A stretch of DNA of 64,000 nucleotides. Source: Mycobacterium bourgelatii (lineage in GTDB: Bacteria; Actinomycetota; Actinomycetes; Mycobacteriales; Mycobacteriaceae). Location: assembly GCF_010723575.1 (NCBI RefSeq), contig NZ_BLKZ01000001.1:3968001-4032000 (forward strand), in the 5' to 3' direction. Position numbers and translations under genes: made by a program. The notes beneath the pieces were generated by a model. It was not told the origin of the DNA and did no database searches. It saw only the letters and a program-made list of their open reading frames with translations. Below are positions 1 to 9,366 of the stretch, one piece after another. The first letter of the stretch is position 1. Each line of letters starts with the position of its first letter.

Positions 1-1086
1 CGCGACGGGTGGGATCTGAAGCTGGGCCGCCCCGTGGCGATCAAGCTGCTGCATCCGTCGATCGACCGGCCGGAGAACCGACTGCGGTTCGAGACCGAGG
101 CGCGAGCGGCCGCGGCGCTGAGCAGCACGCACATCGTGGTGGTCCACGACATCGGCGAACACCGCGGGGTGCCGTTCATCGTGATGGAACGGCTTCCTGG
201 CGTGTCACTCGCCGACCACATCGCACGCGGTCCGCTGCCCCCACCGTTTGTGCACGGGGTTCTTGATTCCGTTCTCGCCGCCCTCACCGACGCGCACAGC
301 GCGGGGATCCTGCACCGCGACGTCAAACCCGGCAACATCTTGTTCACCGCCGCGGGCCACGCCAAGCTGGCGGACTTCGGCATAGCCAAGACCACCGGCG
401 GCGCGCACACCATGACCGGCCACGTCGTTGGCACCATGGCCTACCTGAGTCCCGACCGGTTGATCGGGAAGCCTGCCACGCCCGCCGACGACCTCTACGC
501 CGTGGGAGTGGTCGGTTACGAGGCGTTGACCGGACGACGGCCGTTCCCCGAGGACTCACTGGCCGTGCTGTCGCACGCGATCCTGCACGAAACACCGCCG
601 CCGATCACAGCGCGGCGCCCAGACGTGCACCCGGGGCTGGCAGCCGTGATTGCGCGGGCGATGACCCGAGAACCCGCGGAGCGCTTTGCGCAGGCCGGGG
701 CGATGCGCGCGGCCTTGCACCGCCCCGATCCGGTGCGGCAACCACCCCGCACCCGGGTGATGGAGGCCCCGCCGGTTCCCGACGGGACCTATGACGGGAC
801 CTATTCGGGCGTCGACGCTGATGCCGAGCCGGAACAACCCTGGCGAAAACTGTGGATCGCCGCGGTCATCTCGTTGTTGATCCTGGCGATCATGTTGATG
901 GCGTACAACCCGTTTGCGGCACAGTCCCCCTCACCCGCGACCACCAGCACGCCGTTGCCGCCTCCGACGACGATCGAGCCGCCACCAGCGGTTACCGAGA
1001 CCACCACCGTTCAGGTTCCGCAACCGGGACCACCGCAAGGACCGCCGCAAAAGGGCCCAAAGAAGCCCAAGAAGCCCAAGGACTAG
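1..1086 (+). CDS. Serine/threonine protein kinase, 5' end cut by window edge
   Basis: This is a eukaryotic-type Ser/Thr protein kinase that would sit in the membrane with its kinase domain in the cytoplasm. The reading frame is open from base 1, so the true start lies outside the window. Counting from base 1, the VAIK lysine is residue 15, the catalytic loop HRDVKPGN starts at 105 and DFG is at 125-127. The usual APE motif reads SPD. One hydrophobic segment lies at about 284-302, followed by a Pro/Thr-rich then Lys/Pro-rich tail of about 55 residues. No PASTA repeats are present, so it is a Pkn-family kinase with a short outer part. It overlaps the next gene tail to tail by 3 bases. The family is certain; the exact Pkn type is not. 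Confidence 0.93.
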   Translation, partial: RDGWDLKLGRPVAIKLLHPSIDRPENRLRFETEARAAAALSSTHIVVVHDIGEHRGVPFIVMERLPGVSLADHIARGPLPPPFVHGVLDSVLAALTDAHSAGILHRDVKPGNILFTAAGHAKLADFGIAKTTGGAHTMTGHVVGTMAYLSPDRLIGKPATPADDLYAVGVVGYEALTGRRPFPEDSLAVLSHAILHETPPPITARRPDVHPGLAAVIARAMTREPAERFAQAGAMRAALHRPDPVRQPPRTRVMEAPPVPDGTYDGTYSGVDADAEPEQPWRKLWIAAVISLLILAIMLMAYNPFAAQSPSPATTSTPLPPPTTIEPPPAVTETTTVQVPQPGPPQGPPQKGPKKPKKPKD

Positions 1087-1868
1087 TCGGGCAATCCGAA
1101 CAGCTCGACCACGCCGTGATCGCGGCCGGCGGTGTAGCCGCCGTCGACGGCAATGGCCTGACCGGTCACGAAGGATGCGTCGGGTGACACCAGGAAGGCC
1201 GCCACGGCGGCGATCTCTTCTGGGCGGCCGAAGCGTTGCAGGGCGTGCTCTTTGGTGACCAACGCCCTCGGACCCTCCATCCCCGCTATGCCGAAAACGC
1301 TTTCGGCCAACGGTGTTTCGATAAATCCCGGGCAGATCGCGTTGGCCCGGATGCCGCTGGGTCCGTAGTCGAGCGCGATGTTCTTGGTCAACAACACCAC
1401 GCCGCCCTTGGCGGCGTTGTACGAGCTTCCGCCCGCGGTGCCCTCCAAACCCTCGACGCTGGCCAGCGTCACGATCGAACCGCGCTCGCCGTCAACCCGA
1501 GGCTGCTCGATCATCTTGGCCAGCGCGGCCTTGGCCACCAGGAACGTCGCGGTGAGGTTGACCCCGATCACCCGGTCCCATTCCGATCGCGGCAGGAGAT
1601 GGACCGGCCCGCCACCGGCGACCCCCGCGGAGTGCACGACCCCGTCGAGGCGGCCCGGAACGGCCTCCATCACCGCCGCGACCGCGGCTTCGTCGGTGAC
1701 GTCGGCCGTCACGAAACTGAAGCGCGGACCGAGGTCGGGCGGGGACGCGATGTCGGCGCCGATCACGGTCCCGCCCTCGTCCAACAGCCGTTGTGCGGTG
1801 GCCAATCCGATGCCCGACGCCGCGCCCGTCACCACGAAGGTGCGCGAAGAAGCGCGGTCGGTGCTCAC
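1083..1868 (-). CDS. SDR family oxidoreductase
   Basis: This is a classical short-chain dehydrogenase/reductase of about 261 residues. The NAD(P)-binding motif TGAASGIG is at residues 14-21, NNAG is replaced by HSAG near 79-82, and the catalytic Ser, Tyr and Lys fall at about 137, 150 and 154 (YNAAK). The C-terminal VDGGYTAG block is typical of the family. I chose GTG 1868 because it overlaps the stop of the upstream SRPBCC gene by 4 bases (GTGA), which suggests translational coupling. The open frame runs on to 2357, but that part is the shadow of the SRPBCC gene. Substrate unknown. Confidence 0.9.
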   Translation of the reverse strand: MSTDRASSRTFVVTGAASGIGLATAQRLLDEGGTVIGADIASPPDLGPRFSFVTADVTDEAAVAAVMEAVPGRLDGVVHSAGVAGGGPVHLLPRSEWDRVIGVNLTATFLVAKAALAKMIEQPRVDGERGSIVTLASVEGLEGTAGGSSYNAAKGGVVLLTKNIALDYGPSGIRANAICPGFIETPLAESVFGIAGMEGPRALVTKEHALQRFGRPEEIAAVAAFLVSPDASFVTGQAIAVDGGYTAGRDHGVVELFGLPD

Positions 1869-2311
1869 GCCTCGAGCGCCTTGGCGCAGGCCGTCAGGAT
1901 CGCGTTGAAGCTCGAGCTCAGCAGCGGCCGGGTAACCCGCTCCAGGACCTTGCCGCCCGCACGCCCGGGGTGGGTGTAGTTGGTCAGCCAGTCCACGTGC
2001 GTGCCGTCCCCCGCCGGCGTGAACGTCAGCGTGCCGCTCTCGTGCTGAAATGGCGGGAAGGAACTGACGATGAGATAGGAGTAGCTGTGCGGGCGGTCGT
2101 AGGCGGTGATCTCCTCGCGGAACCAGGCGCCGACTCCGAACACCTCGCGTACCGGTCTTATCGCACTTGTCTTTTCGGGTGACGGCGAGTCCTTGACCCA
2201 TTTGGCTCTCAGAACCGCGGGCGCAGCGGTCAAACTGGCCGGATCCGCGAGCCAGTCGAAGACCTTTTCCACGGGTGCCGCAATGGTGCGCTCCAAATGA
2301 ATCTCGACCAT
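1865..2311 (-). CDS. SRPBCC (START/Bet v1-like) family protein
   Basis: This is a 148-residue protein of the SRPBCC fold (polyketide cyclase/AHSA1-like), a hydrophobic-pocket fold that binds or acts on small lipophilic ligands. The N-terminal strand MVEIHLERTIAAPVEKVFDWLADP is the hallmark, followed by the aromatic-rich SYSYLIVSSFPPF and the GTLTFTPAGDGTHVDW strand pair. It is the first gene of a two-gene unit with the SDR, so the pair may handle one hydrophobic substrate. It is divergent from the dehalogenase at 2356, with a 44-base gap for both promoters. Ligand not predictable. Confidence 0.85.
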   Translation of the reverse strand: MVEIHLERTIAAPVEKVFDWLADPASLTAAPAVLRAKWVKDSPSPEKTSAIRPVREVFGVGAWFREEITAYDRPHSYSYLIVSSFPPFQHESGTLTFTPAGDGTHVDWLTNYTHPGRAGGKVLERVTRPLLSSSFNAILTACAKALEA

Positions 2312-2355
2312 GTCCGTACGCTAGTGCACCACAGGAGACTCGAAGGAGTTGGCTC

Positions 2356-3252
2356 ATGGATGTTCTGCGGACCCCGGACTCGCGGTTCGAAAACCTGGTC
2401 GGCTACCCGTTCGCACCACACTACGTCGACGTGACGGCGAGTGACACGCCGCCGTTGCGCATGCACTACGTCGAGGAAGGCCCCGCCGACGGGCGCCCAA
2501 TCGTGTTGCTGCACGGCGAGCCAACGTGGAGTTACCTGTACCGGACGATGATCCCGCCGCTTGCTGACGGCGGATACCGCGTGCTCGCACCCGACCTGAT
2601 CGGATTTGGCCGCTCCGACAAGCCAACTCGTGTCGAGGACTACACCTACCTGCGGCACGTCGAGTGGGTGACGTCCTGGTTCGAGCGACTCGACCTGACC
2701 GACGTCACGCTGGTCGTGCAGGACTGGGGATCGTTGATCGGCCTTCGCATCGCCGCCGAACAGGACCATCGGTTCGCACGATTGGTGGTCGCCAACGGGT
2801 TTCTGCCCACGGCAGAGCGTCCCACCCCGCCCGCCTTCCACATCTGGCGCGCCTTCGCCCGCTACTCCCCCATCTTCACCGCGGGTCGCATCGTGGCCGC
2901 CGGCACCGTCCACAAGGTTCCCGCCGAGGTACGGGCCGGTTACGACGCACCCTTCCCCGACAAGAGGTACCAAGCCGGCGCCCGCATCTTCCCGCAGTTG
3001 GTGCCGACCTCACCCGACAATCCGGCGGTGCCGGCCAACCGGGCCGCGTGGGATGCGTTGGGCCGCTGGGAGAAACCCGTCCTGGCCATCTTCGGCCGCC
3101 GGGACCCGATCCTGGGCAAGGCCGATCGTCCCCTGATTAACCACATTCCGGGGGCGGCGGGTCAGCCGCACGCGCGGATCAACGCCAGCCACTTCATCCA
3201 GGAGGACAGCGGCCCGGAGTTGGCCGAACGCATCCTCGCCTGGCAAACCTAA
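2356..3252 (+). CDS. Haloalkane dehalogenase (Rv2296-like)
   Basis: This is an alpha/beta-hydrolase of 298 residues predicted to cleave carbon-halogen bonds by a covalent ester mechanism. The oxyanion motif HGEPTW begins at residue 53, the nucleophile is Asp123 in QDWG with the halide-binding Trp124 beside it, the acid is Asp250 (GRRDPI), and the base is His279 (ASHF). ATG 2356 follows AAGGAG at about 2343-2348. The frame stays open upstream to 2275, but the conserved start MDVLRTPDSRFE fits the remembered M. tuberculosis Rv2296 (DmbB-type). An Asp nucleophile followed by Trp separates it from plain esterases. The natural substrate is unknown. Confidence 0.92.
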   Translation: MDVLRTPDSRFENLVGYPFAPHYVDVTASDTPPLRMHYVEEGPADGRPIVLLHGEPTWSYLYRTMIPPLADGGYRVLAPDLIGFGRSDKPTRVEDYTYLRHVEWVTSWFERLDLTDVTLVVQDWGSLIGLRIAAEQDHRFARLVVANGFLPTAERPTPPAFHIWRAFARYSPIFTAGRIVAAGTVHKVPAEVRAGYDAPFPDKRYQAGARIFPQLVPTSPDNPAVPANRAAWDALGRWEKPVLAIFGRRDPILGKADRPLINHIPGAAGQPHARINASHFIQEDSGPELAERILAWQT

Positions 3253-3258
3253 GCGGTC

Positions 3259-4050
3259 CTAGGCGGCACCAGCGGTCGCTTTCGCGAGCGCCAACAGCTC
3301 GGGATCGTGCGCGTTGACGATGAGCAGGTCAGGATCGCGGCGTTGGTGCAGCTCCGCGAGACGCGCCTGGTTGGCCCGTAACTGCTTGAGTTTGAAAGCG
3401 GTGAAGGACTCCTGAGTGCGTAATGCCCAGGGCGACTGCTTTTTCCCGTCAAGCGTGCCGCGGTGGTAGAAGGCATCGCCACAGTGCAGGATCCACCGGT
3501 TGCCGGCGTCGACCGCGATCGCGGCGTGTCCGCGAGTATGGCCTGGGATCGGCACCAGCACGATGCCGTCACCGATGGCGTCAAGGTGTTTGGCCGCGGC
3601 GAATCCGCGCCACTTCTCGCCCGTCGGCGCATGTTCGACAAGCTTGGGCCCGTGCGCCCACTGCACTTTGCGGTACCGGAGGCGCTCCCGGAACGAAGGG
3701 GCGTGCACGGCGCCGCGCGCCTCGTCGGCGGTGACGTGCACGGCGGCATCCGGGAAGTCGGCCAGACCCCCGATATGATCGAAGTCGAAGTGCGTCAACA
3801 CAATATGGCGGACATCGGAGGCGCGAAACCCGAGTTGTTCGATCTGGCGTAGCGCGGTCTCACTAGGTGCGAACACCGGTTTGAGCAGATGCCGCAACGG
3901 GCCGATGCGGGTCGGGTCGCTGCAGTCTTGTGTGCCATATCCGCTGTCCACCAGCACGAGACCGTTATTCGTCTCGATAAGCAGGACGTGGCAAACGAAT
4001 TGGGCGCCCAGCGCGTTCATGGTGCCGCAGTTGAGATGGTGAACCTTCAT
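3259..4050 (-). CDS. MBL-fold metallo-hydrolase (lactonase-like)
   Basis: This is a metallo-beta-lactamase-fold hydrolase of 263 residues. The metal-binding motif reads HFDFDH at residues 87-92, so the second His of HxHxDH is Asp. That variant occurs in a subgroup related to N-acyl-homoserine lactonases. A later GHTRGH supplies further ligands, and LHCGDAFYHRG supplies the bridging Asp. No signal peptide is seen. ATG 4050 overlaps the stop of the upstream membrane-protein gene (ATGA), so the two are co-transcribed. Quorum-quenching activity would be a guess; a general lactone or ester hydrolase is the safe call. Confidence 0.88.
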   Translation of the reverse strand: MKVHHLNCGTMNALGAQFVCHVLLIETNNGLVLVDSGYGTQDCSDPTRIGPLRHLLKPVFAPSETALRQIEQLGFRASDVRHIVLTHFDFDHIGGLADFPDAAVHVTADEARGAVHAPSFRERLRYRKVQWAHGPKLVEHAPTGEKWRGFAAAKHLDAIGDGIVLVPIPGHTRGHAAIAVDAGNRWILHCGDAFYHRGTLDGKKQSPWALRTQESFTAFKLKQLRANQARLAELHQRRDPDLLIVNAHDPELLALAKATAGAA

Positions 4051-4892
4051 TGTTCGACTCCTATGGGTGTGGCCGTGAAGCGTCGTCGATCGATCGTTTG
4101 GACGGTGAAGCTGCGGCGTTCGAGCCGCTCTTGGAAGAATGCAGCGCTCACCTCGCTGCGGAGCCTGGCATCGGTCTCTTGGGAGAACACCCGAGCCTGC
4201 GGCAGCACGATGGCGGGATTGCCTTGCGCACTCGGCGTGAATCGGATGGTCTTCCCGTCGGCGGTGATGGTCGAATATTCGTATTCCAGTATCTGGTACC
4301 AACCGCGCGGCCCCTTGACCGTGATCGAGGTGTCCGGGTCGATCCGAAATGGGCTCCCCCGCTTGATGAAAGGAACAAGGTTGAACCAAACGAGGATCAC
4401 GCCGGGAAATATCAGCGCGAACAGCGCGTAGGCGTGGGTATCTTCCAGGTGCGCGTCGTAAGACCATACGGTGACCATCTCCGCGGTCCAGCCGACCACA
4501 AAGTCGCCCATGTCGCTGAGCACGTCCCGGACGGTCGCGCGGCCGGTGGACACGTCGTAGATGATCGCCCCGGTTGCGGCGATGCCTCCCACTGTGAGGA
4601 TCGCGCCCAGCAGCACCAGTCCCCAGCTCGTCCGCGACTCGAAAGGTCCGCGCACCTGCGACGGCTTCCCGATGTCCACCTTCGGGCCGCCGAGCGGCTT
4701 GGCCATACACCAGATGCTCACGCCGACCGCCACCGCAAGCGTCAGGAATTCCAGACCACCGAACGACGGACGATCGGAATGGGCGATCGCTACGCCGAGG
4801 AACGTCAGCCACGCCACCCACCGCAGTGCCCGCTGCCAGCCCGCAAGACGCCGCTCCACGGTCGTCCCGTCGTCGGTGTCACGCGACTCCAC
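4047..4892 (-). CDS. Conserved membrane protein of unknown function
   Basis: This is a 281-residue protein that I do not recognise. Four hydrophobic segments lie at about residues 23-40, 47-65, 89-112 and 154-175. A hydrophilic C-terminal domain of about 105 residues follows, rich in beta-type sequence and charged at its end (DRRRFTATPIGVEQ). The last part looks like a PH-like or DUF3592-like cytoplasmic domain, but this is only a visual impression. It starts with GTG and precedes the metallo-hydrolase in a two-gene operon. The promoter would lie in the 121-base divergent gap before 5014, which also holds an inverted repeat. Confidence 0.75.
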   Translation of the reverse strand: MESRDTDDGTTVERRLAGWQRALRWVAWLTFLGVAIAHSDRPSFGGLEFLTLAVAVGVSIWCMAKPLGGPKVDIGKPSQVRGPFESRTSWGLVLLGAILTVGGIAATGAIIYDVSTGRATVRDVLSDMGDFVVGWTAEMVTVWSYDAHLEDTHAYALFALIFPGVILVWFNLVPFIKRGSPFRIDPDTSITVKGPRGWYQILEYEYSTITADGKTIRFTPSAQGNPAIVLPQARVFSQETDARLRSEVSAAFFQERLERRSFTVQTIDRRRFTATPIGVEQ

Positions 4893-4923
4893 CCGGGGAT
4901 CTTAACTTTCGTGCGCTAGCTTG

Positions 4924-4982
4924 CGAGCAGACGCGAACTCGTACGATCTCGGCCGGAACCATACAACTTTGCGTCTGCTCGG
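4924..4982. repeat. Imperfect inverted repeat, CGAGCAGACGC family, copy 1
   Basis: The left arm CGAGCAGACGCGAACTCGTA (from 4924) faces a right arm ending GCGTCTGCTCGG (to 4982) across a loop of about 16 bases. A closely related palindrome lies at 44717-44782. Here it sits between two divergent genes, so it is not a terminator for either. It could be a dispersed small palindromic element or lie within the regulatory region of one of the two genes. Confidence 0.65.
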
Positions 4983-5013
4983 CCCCACTGAAAGACCACA
5001 GAGATGAGACCCG

Positions 5014-5394
5014 ATGACCACGAGCAATGACGCCGCCCACAAGACCGCCGTTCGGATGGGGGCGGCGCTGACCGGTATGGGCGTGCTGCATTTCGCTGCA
5101 CCCAAACCGTTCGACGAGATCATCCCGGTCGAGCTGCCCGGCACGCCGCGGTTCTACACCTACGCGTCGGGGGTCGGCGAGCTCGCGGTCGGCGCTGCGC
5201 TACTGAACCCGAGCACCCGCAAGCTCGGCGCGCTGGCGGCCGTCGCATTGTTCATCGGTGTGTTCCCGGGCAACCTCAACATGGTGCGACTGTGGTGGGA
5301 CAAACCCTGGTACCTGCGAGTTATTGCGCTGGCGCGGTTGCCATTACAGATTCCGATGGTCACGACCGCACTGAAGGTCTACCGCAACGTCTAA
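5014..5394 (+). CDS. Small DoxX-like membrane protein
   Basis: This is a 126-residue protein with about four hydrophobic segments (about 14-28, 49-62, 70-87 and 97-113). Its layout resembles the DoxX/MauE group: GVLHF near the start, a PGTPRFYTYASGVGELAVGAALL core and FPGNLNMVRLWWD. Members are often linked to redox or thiol stress at the membrane, but no role can be assigned here. The gene stands alone and its end overlaps the convergent VOC gene by 4 bases. Start ATG 5014. Confidence 0.8.
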   Translation: MTTSNDAAHKTAVRMGAALTGMGVLHFAAPKPFDEIIPVELPGTPRFYTYASGVGELAVGAALLNPSTRKLGALAAVALFIGVFPGNLNMVRLWWDKPWYLRVIALARLPLQIPMVTTALKVYRNV

Positions 5395-5765
5395 GCGCCG
5401 TGCAGCGGCGATCCGATGCGGTGCAGGGTGCCGTCCGGGTCGACGTAGGCGAACTCGCGTAACCCGTACGGGGTGTCCTGCGGCGGCGTCAACCGGCCCC
5501 CTAGACCGTCGAGTGCCCGCCATTGCGCGTGCAGCGCGTCGGCGTCGTTGACGTAGAAGTACACGCCGGAAGCCGTGGTGAGCGGATCGTGCTCGGCCCA
5601 CTCGGTGAGGTGCAGCTGCACCGACCCGCGGTCGACAAATCCGTAGCGCTCGGGACCTTCGTAGGCACGCGCCTCGAATCCGAGCCGCCGGTAGCGGTGT
5701 AGTGCGACGTCCAGATTCTTGACCGGGATGATCGGCGAAACCGAGCTGAAGGTGATTTCGGGCAC
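5391..5765 (-). CDS. VOC (glyoxalase/bleomycin-resistance) family protein
   Basis: This is a 124-residue single vicinal-oxygen-chelate domain. The paired beta-alpha-beta-beta-beta units are visible: an N-terminal PIIPVKNLDVALHRYRRLGF helix/strand and a C-terminal YGLREFAYVDPDGTLHRIG block ending in the usual Asp-Pro-Asp-Gly turn. Metal ligands would be a His near HLTEW and the late-strand residues, but the usual Glu at the end is not obvious. Proteins of this size are often drug-binding or glyoxalase-like. GTG start at 5765. Convergent with the DoxX-like gene. Confidence 0.83.
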   Translation of the reverse strand: MPEITFSSVSPIIPVKNLDVALHRYRRLGFEARAYEGPERYGFVDRGSVQLHLTEWAEHDPLTTASGVYFYVNDADALHAQWRALDGLGGRLTPPQDTPYGLREFAYVDPDGTLHRIGSPLHGA

Positions 5766-5810
5766 GCCTGCAGTCTGTCAGCTGGGGGTTCGCTGTGGCA
5801 TTCTGCGTTG

Positions 5811-8478
5811 GTGACCACTACGCCGGTGGGTCCGCCATCGGGGATCGTGACGTTTCTGTTCACCGATGTGGAGGGTTCCACCCGTCGGTGGGAAGCCGAT
5901 GCCGATGGCATGCGGGCCGAGCTGGTCGCCCACGATCTGGTGCTGCGCGGAGCGATCGAGGCCCACGGCGGCTGGGTGTTCAAGCACACCGGCGACGGAG
6001 TGTGCGCCGCGTTCGCCTCGCCGCGCTGCGCGGTCGACGCGGCGATCACCGCACAGTTGGCCCTCGACCTGCCGGTGCGGATGGGATTGGCGACGGGCGA
6101 AGCGGAGCTGCGCGACGCGGACTACTTCGGTGCGGCGCTCAACCGCGCCGCGCGCGTGATGGCCGCCGGGCATGGTGGGCAGATCCTGCTGGCCGATTCG
6201 ACGGCTGGCTTGCTGAGCGGGGTCGACCTGCGGGACCTAGGCCCGCGCCGGCTGCGGGACATACCGACGCCGGTGGGGTTGTTCCAGGTTCGGGCGCCAG
6301 GGCTGCGCACCGACTTTCCCGCGATACGGGCTTTGGATTCCAACCCGGGAAATCTGCGTCCCGCGCTGACCAGTTTCGTCGGGCGTGAGGCCGTGGTGGA
6401 CCTGGTGCGTTCGGCGTTGAAGGCCCATCGGCTGGTGACGCTGACCGGCGTCGGCGGGGTCGGCAAGACCCGGCTGGCGCTGGAGGTCGCGGCATCGCTG
6501 TCGGACGAATTCCCGGACGGGGTGTGGCTTTTCGAGCTGGCCACAGTGACCGATCCGGGCGCCGTACCCGACGCCGTGGCCGCGGTGCTGGGGATTACCC
6601 AGCAGCCCGGTAGGAGCGTGACCGACAGCGTGGCCTTCGCCCTGGAGGGCAGGGTTCGGCTGTTGGTGTTCGACAACTGCGAGCATGTGCGCGACGCCGC
6701 GGCCGACCTTGTCGAAGCGATTCTCGCGCGATCGGCGAGCGTCCGGATCCTGGCCACCAGCCGGGAGCGGTTGGAAGTCTCCGACGAGCAACTATGGTCG
6801 GTCCCCGCACTGGACGTTGATGACGGGATCGGCTCCGCAGCCGCGAACTTGTTCGTTCAACGCGCGCAGAGTGTTTCGGCGGGTTTTTCGGTAACCGATC
6901 CCGCAGACGCCGCCGCAGTGGTGGAGATCTGCCGGCGGCTCGACGGGATTCCGCTGGCGATCGAACTGGCCGCATCCCGCATGTCGTCGATGACGCCGAT
7001 CGAGGTGCGCGATCGACTCGACCACCGCTTCCGGTTGCTGGTCGGGTCCCGGCGCGGGTTGGGACGTCACCAGACCCTGCGGCACGCGGTGGCGTGGTCC
7101 TACGACCACCTCACCGACACGGAAAAATCACTGCTGGAACGCTGTTCGGTGTTCACCGGAGGCTTCGACCTGCAAAAGCGCCTGCGCGGTATCAGGATTA
7201 GCCGACGACGACTATGTCGTCCTGGACCTGCTGGACGCGCTGGTGGGTAAGTCGCTGCTCGTGGTCGAGCGGCGGTCCGGACGCACGAGATATTCGATGC
7301 TGGAAACCATTCGGGAATTTGCCGAGGAGCAGCTGGTGCGTCGCGGGGTGGGGCCCGAGGTTCGCGATGCCCATGCCCGTCACTTCGCCCAGCGAATCAT
7401 CGACATCTTGAACGTCTGGGACAGCCCAGAGCAGCGCGAAGCCTATCGGTGGTTCACTACGGAGTTGGCCAACCTGCGCACCGCCTTTCGGTGTGCCGCC
7501 GACCACGCCGATCTCGACGTCGCCACCGCAATCGCCACTTACGCAGCCTTTCTCGGCTATTCGATCGATAAGTTCGAACCGATTTCCTGGGCCGAAGAAC
7601 TCCTGGAGCCGGCACGAGCGGCCGGTCATCGGAGACTGACATTCCTGTATGTCATGGCTTCAATGTGCTATTCGGCCGGACGGCTAGAGCAGGCGGTCAA
7701 GTATGCCGAGATAGCCGAAGGATTGATCAACGAGGGCGGCGAACTCCCCTACGGTCTCCACGCCTGGCCTAGCGCCCCATTCACCGTAAGCGGCATGAGG
7801 CGCGGAATCACGTTGTCGCGCGAGCAGTTAGCTCGGGGGTTGGACAGCCACACGATCAGCCGGGGATGCCTGGTCATGGCACTGTCCATCGAGGGCCCTG
7901 ACGAAGAAGCGATGGCACTGTGCGACGGACTCATCGAGGCCGCAGAAGCGGCCCGCAATCCCATGGCGTTGTGCTTCGCTTTATTGGCGGAAGGCTTCGC
8001 CTTCCGTGATACCGACCCTGCCCGCGCCCTGACGGCGATGCGGCGTGGGCTGGCGATAGCAAAGGACACCGGCAACCAAAGCGCAGTCTCGCACTCGGCC
8101 GCCGTGCTGTGCCGCGTCGAATGCCAGCACGGTGACCCGTTGGCCGCGCTCGACTACTTCTCAATCGCGATCCAAAATCACAACGAGGCGGGCAGCACCG
8201 CGATGATCAGCACACCTTTGGCGATCCTGGCCGCGTTCCTGGACCGAATGGGACGGTACGAGGCCGCCGCCACCATCGCGGGTTGGGCGTTCAGCCCTGT
8301 CACCTCAACGTCCTTCCCCACTCTCAACACCGCGATCGCACACTTGCGGGAGGTGCTGGGTGACGATGCCTATGAACGCTGCGCCGCTGATGGTGCGGCC
8401 ATGAACATGGCCGCCATGGCGAACTACGCCTTCGACCAGATCGACCAGGCACGAACGGAATTGGCAGCGGCTCGATAA
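5811..8478 (+). pseudogene. Class III adenylate/guanylate cyclase fused to NB-ARC-type ATPase, frameshifted
   Basis: The 5' part (5811-7250) encodes a class III nucleotide cyclase domain (FLFTDVEGSTRRWE, HTGDGV) followed by an ATPase with Walker A GVGGVGKTRLA and Walker B LLVFDNCEH. The 3' part (7243-8478, another frame) continues with MLETIREFAEEQLV and a TPR-like region. The frames join correctly if the run of four A at 7174-7177 is read as three: FDLQ then reads on as SACAVSGLADDDYVVLDLLDAL. The whole would be about 888 residues, like the mycobacterial Rv0386/Rv1358 type but without a LuxR helix-turn-helix at the end. The start is GTG 5811, or TTG 5808 just before it. One extra base in a homopolymer could also be a sequencing error. 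Confidence 0.85.
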
Positions 8479-8500
8479 TTGGCATGGGCTCGCGGAGCCC

Positions 8501-8716
8501 TTATCGCGACAACTTCGCCGACGCCGCAATGGGTTCGAAGCCCAGCTCGGTGGCCCTGGCATGCAACTGCGCCATCCAATCATCGTGACTGGCCTTGTCC
8601 CCGCGGGCCGCGGCTAGCAGGCCGCGGAGGCTCCGCGCGCGTGGCCTGCCGCACTCGCTGCAGAATTTCGCGGTTGCGGTCAGTGGACTCCCGCAGGAGG
8701 CGCACAAGTCACCCAC
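8501..8716 (-). CDS. Small zinc-ribbon protein
   Basis: This is a 71-residue protein starting VGDLCASCGSPLTATAKFCS. Two CxxC pairs (CASC and CSEC) spaced 13 residues apart form a typical zinc ribbon near the N-terminus. A basic stretch and a helix follow (DDWMAQLHARATELGFEP). GTG 8716 is chosen because it sits just before the ribbon; longer starts up to 8827 are possible. The ribbon resembles those at the N-terminus of some cyclase/ATPase proteins like the broken gene next door, but this is a separate gene on the other strand. Role unknown. Confidence 0.55.
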   Translation of the reverse strand: MGDLCASCGSPLTATAKFCSECGRPRARSLRGLLAAARGDKASHDDWMAQLHARATELGFEPIAASAKLSR

Positions 8717-8760
8717 GACCGTTATCGTGCCACGCCCGTACGGACTTGATAAGAATCCCG

Positions 8761-9327
8761 TTACAGACCTATCGGGGTGAGCATGGCATCGCCGAGCGCA
8801 CCATAAGGGGTCCCCGACACCGTGCACAGTGAGTTATCGACTGCGATAGCCGTGACCACTAGCGAATCGGCGCCGCTGACATCCACATCGATACGTTCGG
8901 TGTCCGTCCGGCGAATGGTGAAATCCTTCACTACTTTGCCGTTGACAGCGATGGTGGCCTGCACCGCAAGTCCGGCGGGGGTGTGCGGCTGCAGTCCCGC
9001 AACCGCCGTCAACCGCGCAAACATGCCTCCCAAGCGGTACGTCGTCGTCGCCGGTTTGCCCGAGCAGCCAACCCACATTCCGGTCGAATTCCGGTAATCG
9101 GTACCCGCCAGTGTGGCGTTGATCGGTTTGCCGTTCGGCCCGTCGGAGCTCTGCGCTTCGAATTGCTCATAAAGCGGTACGCCGGTTGGACCCGTCCGGG
9201 TCAATGTCGTCGTCGAGGTGACTGTGACCCGCGCGGGGGCGGAGCGCCGTTGAGTTATCGCGCATCCGCCCACCATCGAAATAGCCATGACCACGATAAG
9301 TATCCGAGCACCCAGACGACGAATCAC
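8761..9327 (-). CDS. Lipoprotein with NPCBM-like domain
   Basis: This is a 188-residue exported lipoprotein. A signal peptide (MIRRLGARILIVVMAISM) ends in the lipobox VGGC, so Cys22 would be lipidated. A short Thr-rich linker follows. From about residue 62 the chain looks like an NPCBM/sugar-binding beta-sandwich: NATLAGTDYRNSTGMWVGC, a YRLGG strand, then NGKVVKDFTIRR and IDVDVSGADSLVV. Such domains follow Ser/Thr kinases or stand alone in mycobacteria and may bind envelope glycans. GTG start at 9327, monocistronic. Confidence 0.82.
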   Translation of the reverse strand: MIRRLGARILIVVMAISMVGGCAITQRRSAPARVTVTSTTTLTRTGPTGVPLYEQFEAQSSDGPNGKPINATLAGTDYRNSTGMWVGCSGKPATTTYRLGGMFARLTAVAGLQPHTPAGLAVQATIAVNGKVVKDFTIRRTDTERIDVDVSGADSLVVTAIAVDNSLCTVSGTPYGALGDAMLTPIGL

Positions 9328-9366
9328 TTGTCAAATTTATCGCGTTGGCAGAGCGGCGCCAAACCA

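Noticed and set aside
1869..2357. N-terminal extension of the SDR at 1083 to 424 residues
   Set aside because: The extra part is the SRPBCC gene read out of frame; the GTG at 1868 with its 4-base overlap explains the layout better.
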